From CAYUET01 sp964443875 (GTDB lineage: Bacteria; Auribacterota; JAFGBW01), in assembly GCA_964443875.1 (NCBI GenBank), contig CAYUET010000057.1, forward strand, positions 1 through 11,893: a DNA stretch of 11,893 bases, written 5' to 3'. This document shows, piece by piece, positions 5,955 to 11,893 of this stretch. The translations under genes were made by a program, and so were the position numbers. Under the pieces are notes generated by a model. That model saw nothing but the letters and a program-made list of their open reading frames with translations, was not told the DNA's origin and did no database searches. Numbering within the stretch: the stretch's first letter is position 1; each line of letters opens with the position of its first letter.

Positions 5955-5982
5955 TTTACAAATATAACCTATAGGTGATATT
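5955..5982 (+). promoter_or_regulatory. Predicted promoter of the replication/recombination operon
   Basis: TTTACA (5955-5960) and GATATT (5977-5982) are 16 bases apart, with the palindrome ACCTATAGGT filling the end of the spacer. The leader to the first gene would be about 180 bases and include the hairpin at 6095-6135. A weaker alternative -35/-10 pair lies near 6013-6040. Confidence 0.4.
5967..5976. promoter_or_regulatory. Candidate XRE repressor operator
   Basis: ACCTATAGGT is a perfect 10-base palindrome inside the spacer of the predicted operon promoter. A similar site, ACCTTTAGGA (5869-5878, 8 of 10 matches), lies 11 bases upstream of the repressor start codon. That pairing fits autoregulation plus control of the divergent operon. 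Confidence 0.45.
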
Positions 5983-6094
5983 TATGAAATATGAAAAAAA
6001 TATTCTTGACGGTTTACGGTGCTTAAAAGTGTGTTTTGTAAATAACTGAAAATGAAAGACTTAATTTTTGAATTTTTAAACTAAAAATAAAAAA

Positions 6095-6135
6095 GGCTGG
6101 AAAGCGGTAGATTTGCGGTCGCTTGCCTTCCAGCC
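6095..6135 (-). terminator. Leader hairpin; intrinsic-terminator form on the minus strand
   Basis: GGCTGGAA (6095-6102) pairs perfectly with TTCCAGCC (6128-6135), with an inner AGCG/CGCT pair (6103-6106, 6120-6123). Read on the minus strand, the stem is followed by TTTTTTATTTTT, so it would stop antisense transcription from the operon before it reaches the control region. On the plus strand it is a stable hairpin in the leader, 35 bases before the first start codon. Confidence 0.5.
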
Positions 6136-6170
6136 CCCAAAATCCAAGCCACCTGAAAGGAGGCCAAGAC

Positions 6171-6434
6171 ATGTCAGACAATATCAAAGAGGATTTACTC
6201 CGTCCAGAATCTTCAAATCCCAATCCGGTAAAGCTGGATCTTATAGATTTCTTACTAAAGACCCTTCGGGAATTCGATCTGGCGTATCATCCGAGCTTAA
6301 GCATTTACAGTTCCATGACTCAGCAACGCGGTATCAGTCAGGATCTTTCCTTTCGAGCAATCGAATTAAAACAGGCCGTTGAGAATTTTGATGAAGCCCT
6401 GCATTCAGAAATAAAATCATTCTGTTCCAATTAA
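6171..6434 (+). CDS. Hypothetical 87-residue protein, first gene of the operon
   Basis: The ATG at 6171 follows AAAGGAGG with a 7-base gap, the best ribosome binding site in the window. In-frame codons upstream run into the leader hairpin, so they are excluded. The protein is small and acidic to neutral, and appears soluble and largely helical. Segments such as DLIDFLLKTLREFDLAY and FRAIELKQAVENFDEALHSEIK suggest two or three amphipathic helices. I do not recognise the family, and there is no signal peptide, membrane segment or metal-binding cluster. It is separated by 26 bases from the DUF5659-like gene and lies in the same operon as the primase and recombinase. A role as an accessory to replication or recombination is only inferred from position. 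Confidence 0.75.
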   Translation: MSDNIKEDLLRPESSNPNPVKLDLIDFLLKTLREFDLAYHPSLSIYSSMTQQRGISQDLSFRAIELKQAVENFDEALHSEIKSFCSN

Positions 6435-6460
6435 CCATTCAACAACAAGGAGAACCGGAG

Positions 6461-6730
6461 ATGAAACTTTTGACCAAGGATTTTTACGAAGCGGCCTACC
6501 TTTTGGCCAAAGGGATGAAGCTGGCACGGGTATTGGGATCGCCAAAGACCGTGCTTCTTGAGTTGGAGGGTTCGGAAGAGTTGAACGTCCTGAAAGATAA
6601 ATACAGAAACCAGTCCGCAGAGGTCAATGTCCACAGCCTTAAAAAACAGATGAAGGAAGTGAAGGATATTGTGTTTACCGTTTTGCGGAACAATGGAGCA
6701 TCCAGTCAGATTTCCCTAAACGTCATGTAA
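6461..6730 (+). CDS. DUF5659-like small protein
   Basis: This 89-residue protein starts at ATG 6461, preceded by AAGGAG (6447-6452) at 8 bases. The opening KDFYEAAYLLAKGMKLARV and the following TVLLELEGSEELNVLKDKY match the pattern of DUF5659 proteins. These are small proteins often found beside CHC2-type primases in mobile elements (from memory; the family has no known activity). The protein is a probable alpha/beta fold without membrane segments. The next gene, the primase, begins 28 bases downstream with an almost identical ribosome-binding context (GGAGAACC followed by GAG before the ATG), suggesting that the two initiation regions share an origin or are matched in strength. Confidence 0.7.
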   Translation: MKLLTKDFYEAAYLLAKGMKLARVLGSPKTVLLELEGSEELNVLKDKYRNQSAEVNVHSLKKQMKEVKDIVFTVLRNNGASSQISLNVM

Positions 6731-6758
6731 ATCCCCCATTAAACGGAGAACCCTGAGA

Positions 6759-9611
6759 ATGATTAACGATGACATTATCTTAAAAGCCAAGCAGTCAAAC
6801 CTTCCGGATCTGTTCCGAAATGCGAACATTGATCTTATACCCACCAACAACGGATCATCTTTTAAATGCAAATGCCCTTTTCATGAAGACCATGAACCAA
6901 GCCTTAATCTGAACAATAAGAACGGAATCTGGCTCTTTAACTGCTTCGGCTGTGGTACTGGTGGGACAAGTATTGATTTTATCATGAAATTTGAAAATAA
7001 GGATTTCAAGGAGGCCGTGAAAAGCATAGCCGGGGAAAGGGATTCAGGGATTGCAAGAATGGATTTAAGAAGGTCAAATGTTCAAAGTTTAAAGTTGGAA
7101 GTGCAGGAAGAAGGTGCAGCTGAAACAAAGGCGACAAGGAGCGAGCTTCTTTGCCTGATTACGGAGCATTACCATAAAAACCTGATGACCGGGGAAAATA
7201 AAGGTAAAGCCTACCTTCAAAAGCGTGGCCTTTGGGATGAAGAACTTGTAAAGGCTTTTAAGCTTGGGTATTCCAACAATAGCGCCAATGAGGACTTAAG
7301 GGAATACCGCCAGCAGTTAAGGGAAGAACTTGGCATATTCAAGGATAATTATTATGAAACTTTTGCAAATTGCGTAATCTTTCCGGTTCTGGATCTGGAA
7401 GGCAACCCGACGGATCTTTACGCCAGAAGAACCATGAACTATACCGACCGGGCAAACCACTGCTACAACAAAGGCAAACATCAGGGCATTTTCAATATCT
7501 TGAACGTCAAGGATGCTGAAACCATCATCTTAACCGAAGGCATTATCGATGCCCTTTCAATTTACAAAGCCGGATTTAAAAACGTAACGGCTTTATACGG
7601 CGTGAACGGCTTAACAGAAGCCCATGAAAATATTTTTAAAAACGGCATTGTTAAAAAACTGATTCTTGCTCTGGATAATGATGAAGCCGGAAAGGCTGGA
7701 GTCAAAAGGGTTGCAAAGGAGTTTAAGGATTTGGAAATCTGTTCCGTCCAGCTTCCAGAGGATATCAAGGATATGAATGAACTGCTTTTGAAGCAGGGAA
7801 TAGAAGCGGTCCAGAAGGCAATCAATGAATCCGTTCTTCTGCATATAGGGGCACAAGGTATTGCGCCCAATCTCCACACACCCAATCCCTACGAGCCGGA
7901 ACTTCTTTCCCCTGTTGAAAAGCGTATTATGGAAGCCTTCAAAGAGGAGGGGGGGAAGATCCGGTATGCGGAAATTGAAGACGGCGCACTCAGAAAAAAG
8001 GAAATCACCAATCCCAAAGAGGTTGAGGAACTTTTCAACTTCCCCCATTTCAACTTTAACGGAACGGATCTGGTTTTCCGTTCCTCTGTTCTTACCTATA
8101 CGGTCCGGGATGTGGGAAGACTTAAAAGCTTAAGTTCACTTCGGTTTGTCATTACGGTCAAAAAGAACGAGGAAGCCGGGGAAGTCCTTCCGGTCACAGA
8201 CCGGATAGACCTTTACCTTCTGCGTTCAAGAGCTATCTTTGAAAAGAAGGTGGCGGAGGTTTTTAAGATTCAGCCGGCAGTCATTGAAAAAGACTTTGCC
8301 TCCCTGATTGCCTTTATTGAAAGCGATTTCAAGAGACGTAAAAGCCAGGAGTCAAAAGGCGGGGAAGAGGCTTACAAAATGAGTTTGGAGGAGGAATCCG
8401 AGGCCATGAAGTTTTTGAAAACCTCAAATTTGATCCGAAATATTATCGATGACCTGACCTCCCTTGGCTATGTGGGGGAGGATGACAACAAGCTTCTTTT
8501 GTACCTTGGAGCAACCTCCCGGAAGCTCAGCAAACCGATTTCCATTCTGATCCGCTCCCAGTCATCCACGGGAAAGAGCTTTTTAATTTCCGTCATCTGC
8601 AATCTGATGCCTCCGGAGGATGTCCACCAGTGGACAAGTCTCACCCCAAAAGCCCTGTATTACATGGCTCAGGACGCTTTAAAACATAAGTTTATTGCAA
8701 TAGATGAAAGAGCCGGGATGGAAGAGGCGGAATACCCCATCCGATCCTTGCAGTCCGGCGGGGTGTTGTCCCTGGCGGTTCCGATAAAGAACCCAACCAG
8801 CGGACAGATCATCACCGAGCAGATCATCAAGGAAGGACCGATCTCCTATGTGGATGGCTCCACGGATACAAGGGTCAATCCGGAAAACGCCAACCGCTGT
8901 TTTGAAATCTTTCTGGATGAGAGTGCGGGCCAGACAAGGCTTGTGCAAAGGCAGCAGAAAAAAGCTCATTCTCTGGAGGGAATGAGCACGGATGATGATC
9001 TGGAAGCCATCAAACGCAGACACCGCAATGCCCAGAGGCTTTTAAAGCCCGTGAAGGTGGTGATTCCCTTTATTGAGTATATTGATTTTCCTTCCGACTG
9101 GATCAGAATGAGAAGGGATCACGATCGTTTTTTATCCTTAATCGTAAGCATTGCCTTCCTTCACCAGTACCAGAGAGAGCGGAAAGAAATGAACGGCAAG
9201 GCCTATATTGAAGCCACGCTCAAGGATTACGCCATAGCGTACAAAATAGCCAAGACGGTTTTATTCAATACCTTTCAGGAACTGGAAAAACCCCTGTTTG
9301 ATTTTTATCTACAGTTAAACACCATGGTGGAGAAGCAGGCAGCGGAGCAGGAAGTAGAGCCGGAAGAGTTCATGTTCACCCGGAGGATGATCCGGCAGAG
9401 CATCAAGCTCCCGGATTATTTGGTCAAACGGTATATGAGAATTTTGAAGGATCTGGAATATTTTGAAGTGAAGAGCAACGGGAACGGATCAAGGGAGTCC
9501 TACCGTCTGATTGTGCAGGCCAAAAAGACGGATCATCTTTCAGGACTCACAACGCCGTCACAGCTCAAGGCGAAAATGGAGAAAGAAAAATCGCCCCTTG
9601 CAAATGAATGA
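6759..9611 (+). CDS. Primase (CHC2 zinc finger, TOPRIM) fused to a P-loop ATPase domain
   Basis: This 950-residue protein has the DnaG-type zinc finger at its N terminus (Cys39, His42, Cys62, Cys65 in CPFH and CFGC). A primase core follows with a TOPRIM domain at about residues 253-325. Its catalytic Glu260 lies in LTEG, and Asp306 and Asp308 in ALDNDEAG. Residues about 380-560 form a linker. A P-loop ATPase domain occupies about 575-760, with Walker A-like SQSSTGKS (600-607), Walker B FIAIDE (645-650), and NRCFEIFLDES with the probable arginine finger. Residues about 870-915 look like a winged helix. The protein would make primers, and perhaps unwind DNA, for element replication. The first glycine of Walker A is replaced by Ser, a variation seen in this family. 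The stop overlaps the recombinase start. Confidence 0.9.
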   Translation: MINDDIILKAKQSNLPDLFRNANIDLIPTNNGSSFKCKCPFHEDHEPSLNLNNKNGIWLFNCFGCGTGGTSIDFIMKFENKDFKEAVKSIAGERDSGIARMDLRRSNVQSLKLEVQEEGAAETKATRSELLCLITEHYHKNLMTGENKGKAYLQKRGLWDEELVKAFKLGYSNNSANEDLREYRQQLREELGIFKDNYYETFANCVIFPVLDLEGNPTDLYARRTMNYTDRANHCYNKGKHQGIFNILNVKDAETIILTEGIIDALSIYKAGFKNVTALYGVNGLTEAHENIFKNGIVKKLILALDNDEAGKAGVKRVAKEFKDLEICSVQLPEDIKDMNELLLKQGIEAVQKAINESVLLHIGAQGIAPNLHTPNPYEPELLSPVEKRIMEAFKEEGGKIRYAEIEDGALRKKEITNPKEVEELFNFPHFNFNGTDLVFRSSVLTYTVRDVGRLKSLSSLRFVITVKKNEEAGEVLPVTDRIDLYLLRSRAIFEKKVAEVFKIQPAVIEKDFASLIAFIESDFKRRKSQESKGGEEAYKMSLEEESEAMKFLKTSNLIRNIIDDLTSLGYVGEDDNKLLLYLGATSRKLSKPISILIRSQSSTGKSFLISVICNLMPPEDVHQWTSLTPKALYYMAQDALKHKFIAIDERAGMEEAEYPIRSLQSGGVLSLAVPIKNPTSGQIITEQIIKEGPISYVDGSTDTRVNPENANRCFEIFLDESAGQTRLVQRQQKKAHSLEGMSTDDDLEAIKRRHRNAQRLLKPVKVVIPFIEYIDFPSDWIRMRRDHDRFLSLIVSIAFLHQYQRERKEMNGKAYIEATLKDYAIAYKIAKTVLFNTFQELEKPLFDFYLQLNTMVEKQAAEQEVEPEEFMFTRRMIRQSIKLPDYLVKRYMRILKDLEYFEVKSNGNGSRESYRLIVQAKKTDHLSGLTTPSQLKAKMEKEKSPLANE

Positions 9612-11874
9612 CTTAAATCAAAAAGCGGGTAAAAGCGGGAAGAACCAGCCTTTCAGGGTGGAAGACCATGGAAGGCCTAAAAATAAAGGATTGCAGAGGA
9701 TGCAGAAACCAGCGGAACCGGAACAGGGAAACATGAAGGCCATAAGGGAAGACTATGACGACGGCCTGTATGACGAACTGAAAAAATACCGGCTTAAAAT
9801 AAATGAAGAGAAGATATCGTCTTTCTGGAAAGAATATATTTTAAAAAATCTTGGAATGTTTTACGACTTTTTAAGCAGCCGTCCGTTAACCTTAAAAGAA
9901 ATTTCCGAAGAAGAAATATCCGGATACCTGAAACACTTATTTGAAATCAGGGATAAAGCCGGATTTTATCTGACCGCCATAGTTCAGAGGGAAAACATAA
10001 GAAATGTAAAAAACTTTTTAACCTGGGCTTGTTCGGAAGGGATAATCCCGGTTAACCCGTTGCAGCTGTTTAATATTCTCCAGTACAGGAAACAGCTGGA
10101 ACAAAAAATCCATGCAAGGCGGTTGAATCTCTATAAGGAGCGTGGTGCTGTTTTAACGTATTCCAATAAAACCCTTTTTGAAATGTATGAGCTGCATTTA
10201 AAGGAGAATTTCAAGGGATGTGTAAAAGCCCTTGAGCGAGTCAAAAGGCCGGTTCAACGGCTGATTTTATTCTGCAAGGAGAGAGGTATAAATTTTAATT
10301 TTTTTCCTAAGGAGAAAGAGAGGGAGTATTTTGATTATCTGGTTTCCTATGAGAAATATCCCTCATTAAAGACCTGCAAGGAAACCGTTGAAGACTATAT
10401 TGTTTATGCCAGACGTTTTTTTAGATGGGTGTATGAAGAGGGATACCATGAAAACTATCCCTTTAAGGAGTGGAACGCCCAGGAGATAAAAAGAATTTTT
10501 CAATCAAAAGAAAAAGAATCTTCCGTTGTCCGGAAAAGGTATTACAGCATAAAGGAGTTGTTAACCTCCTATAAAAAATATTTAAGAAAAGCCTACACCA
10601 GCAATGAAATCGTCAGAAACTATTATCAAAGTCTTAAATTTTTTATCAGGACCTCAAAGATTTTCAGGATACCGTTTCACAAGGTCAATTCGGAAACAGT
10701 GGAAAAACTTAAAGAGTATCTGTTTTCCTATGAATATCAGCCGGGATGTTTATATTCAGCAGGATTTCAGGCGGAATATATCGGCAGAATCAAACGGTTT
10801 TACGATTGGGCGGTTAAAAAAGGATTTGTGATGGAGCACCCTTTAAAGGAATTCAATCAAAATCAGTATATAAGGGAAATCAAGGCATCCTGCATTAACC
10901 GTAAACATGAACAAAGAAAATTTACGGAGCTGATTCCGCCGATATTTAAAGCTATTTTTGATGACATAACCTTATATGAAGAAACCTTTGGTTTTTGTGC
11001 AACAACCATTGAAAACCATCAGCGGGGATGGAAAATATTTTTTGAATATCTGGAACAGCGGAATTTATTCGACCTGAAAAGCGTGGATGAAAGCCTTCTG
11101 CATGATTATTATTTTTATCTTATGAAATGCCGGAAGAATGATGGCAAAAGGATTGCGCTTAACAGCCGTACAAGGCATCTGGTGGCAGTCAAAAGGCTTT
11201 TTCAGTACCTTTACAGATTTAAGAAGATAGAAAAAGATCCGAGCGAATGCATCGAAATACCCAAGCAGCAAGCCGGACTGCCGACCGCAGGACTTAACCA
11301 CCGGGAAATGCTCAAACTGTTTGAAACGCAGGACGGATTAAGCCCGGTATCCATTTTAAGAAGGGCCGTGCTTGAGTTTTTATATGCCGCCGGTTGCAGA
11401 TCAAAGGAAACAAGAAGCATAAGGCTGAATGAAATTGATCTGGATAAGGGATTTGTGAGGATCAACAATCCCAAGGGAGGAAAACGGTTTCAAAGGGTTG
11501 TTCCGATCGGAGAAGGTGCGGTTTACTGGATTAAAAAATACCTCAGGGAAGTCAGAAGCAAATTTAAAACCATTGAAACGGATGTCTTATTTTTAAACAA
11601 GGACGGAAGGGCTTTATCCAGGAATACGCTTTTGAACATCGTAAAAAGCAGTCACATGAGAGCGGGGGTAAGGAAAAACGGGATTGTATGTCATAGCATG
11701 AGGGTAACGTCAGCAACCGAGCTTTTAAAAGGAAATTTAAACATCAAACTGTTACAGGATTATTTAGGTCATAGATCAATACAAAGCACGGAGAAGTATA
11801 TACGACTGGTTCCAATGGACTTGAAAAAAGCTTATTTAAAATGTCATCCCAGAGCAATAGTGCAATCTAAGTAA
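9604..11874 (+). CDS. Tyrosine recombinase with four N-terminal core-binding domains
   Basis: The ATG at 9604 overlaps the primase stop by 8 bases and has no ribosome binding site, so it is probably translationally coupled. ATG 9733, after AGGG, is an alternative. The protein has 756 residues. Four segments end in the closing motif of integrase SAM-like core-binding domains: NVKNFLTWACSEGIIPVNP (about 70-155), YARRFFRWVYEEGYHENYP (188-289), RIKRFYDWAVKKGFVMEHP (314-417) and AVKRLFQYLYRFKKIEKDP (444-552). A complete catalytic domain follows (563-739): Arg599 in AAGCRSKETR, Lys624 in NPKGGKR, His697 and Arg700 in CHSMR, His723 in LGHRS, and the nucleophile Tyr732. Ordinary phage-type integrases have one or two such N-terminal domains in about 300-400 residues. 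It probably excises, integrates or resolves the element. Confidence 0.9.
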   Translation: MNDLNQKAGKSGKNQPFRVEDHGRPKNKGLQRMQKPAEPEQGNMKAIREDYDDGLYDELKKYRLKINEEKISSFWKEYILKNLGMFYDFLSSRPLTLKEISEEEISGYLKHLFEIRDKAGFYLTAIVQRENIRNVKNFLTWACSEGIIPVNPLQLFNILQYRKQLEQKIHARRLNLYKERGAVLTYSNKTLFEMYELHLKENFKGCVKALERVKRPVQRLILFCKERGINFNFFPKEKEREYFDYLVSYEKYPSLKTCKETVEDYIVYARRFFRWVYEEGYHENYPFKEWNAQEIKRIFQSKEKESSVVRKRYYSIKELLTSYKKYLRKAYTSNEIVRNYYQSLKFFIRTSKIFRIPFHKVNSETVEKLKEYLFSYEYQPGCLYSAGFQAEYIGRIKRFYDWAVKKGFVMEHPLKEFNQNQYIREIKASCINRKHEQRKFTELIPPIFKAIFDDITLYEETFGFCATTIENHQRGWKIFFEYLEQRNLFDLKSVDESLLHDYYFYLMKCRKNDGKRIALNSRTRHLVAVKRLFQYLYRFKKIEKDPSECIEIPKQQAGLPTAGLNHREMLKLFETQDGLSPVSILRRAVLEFLYAAGCRSKETRSIRLNEIDLDKGFVRINNPKGGKRFQRVVPIGEGAVYWIKKYLREVRSKFKTIETDVLFLNKDGRALSRNTLLNIVKSSHMRAGVRKNGIVCHSMRVTSATELLKGNLNIKLLQDYLGHRSIQSTEKYIRLVPMDLKKAYLKCHPRAIVQSK

Positions 11875-11893
11875 CCCGGTTAAAATTCTGAAA

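Larger units (their letters stand above)
5859..6170. promoter_or_regulatory. AT-rich divergent control region
   Basis: This is the 312-base gap between the repressor and the plus-strand operon, very AT-rich to about 6090. It holds two related palindromic sites (ACCTTTAGGA at 5869-5878, ACCTATAGGT at 5967-5976). An inverted pair, ATTTCATAA (5926-5934) and TTATGAAAT (5982-5990), lies around the second site. It also holds a plus-strand promoter and a hairpin near 6095-6135. No open frame here is convincing. Confidence 0.6.

Noticed and set aside
7562..8048. Minus-strand open frames within the primase gene
   Set aside because: They are shadows of the strongly supported primase frame, with no ribosome binding site or recognisable domain.
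9511..9603. Upstream start for the recombinase inside the primase gene
   Set aside because: The added 31 residues are a basic out-of-frame reading of the primase tail, and ATG 9604 gives the usual short stop-start overlap.

Overview
The window is accessory, mobile-element-like DNA from an unidentified bacterium. Gene starts have canonical GGAGG-type ribosome binding sites and the sigma-70-like promoters look ordinary. Base composition is moderately AT-rich, and the defence-type genes and regulatory gaps are clearly richer in A/T than the replication genes. I see no rRNA, tRNA, CRISPR array or housekeeping gene, so I do not assign a taxon.

Left part (1-3345): the 3' part of a phospholipase D-fold protein, cut by the window edge, converges on an RloA/RloB pair (an AbiL-type, ABC-ATPase plus RloB arrangement). 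The RloB gene carries a one-base frameshift near 1850. When read across it, the frame gives a full-length RloB protein.

Middle part (3346-5860): a repeat-rich region with a HigB/HigA toxin-antitoxin pair on the minus strand. The pair is bracketed by two ~100 bp direct repeats (3886-3985 and 4747-4844). All their differences fall in predicted loops, in an already unpaired position, or as compensatory pairs, so they look like a conserved folded element. Two more large imperfect palindromes (3631-3732 and 3764-3845) lie to the left. A ~240 bp MITE-like inverted repeat (4886-5128) lies to the right, directly before a small DUF1249-like gene. That gene ends in a strong terminator that overlaps the end of a convergent XRE-family repressor gene.

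Right part (5859-11874): an AT-rich divergent control region contains a promoter with a palindrome (ACCTATAGGT) in its spacer, probably an operator. It is followed by a plus-strand operon of four tightly spaced genes: an 87-aa unknown, a DUF5659-like protein, a 950-aa primase (zinc finger, TOPRIM) fused to a P-loop ATPase, and a 756-aa tyrosine recombinase. The recombinase has four successive N-terminal core-binding (SAM-like) domains before one complete catalytic domain.

My working interpretation is an XRE-controlled replication/recombination module of an integrative element or plasmid. It carries a toxin-antitoxin cassette and defence genes, with several structured repeats. The four-domain recombinase and the structured repeat pair are the parts least explained by known systems.
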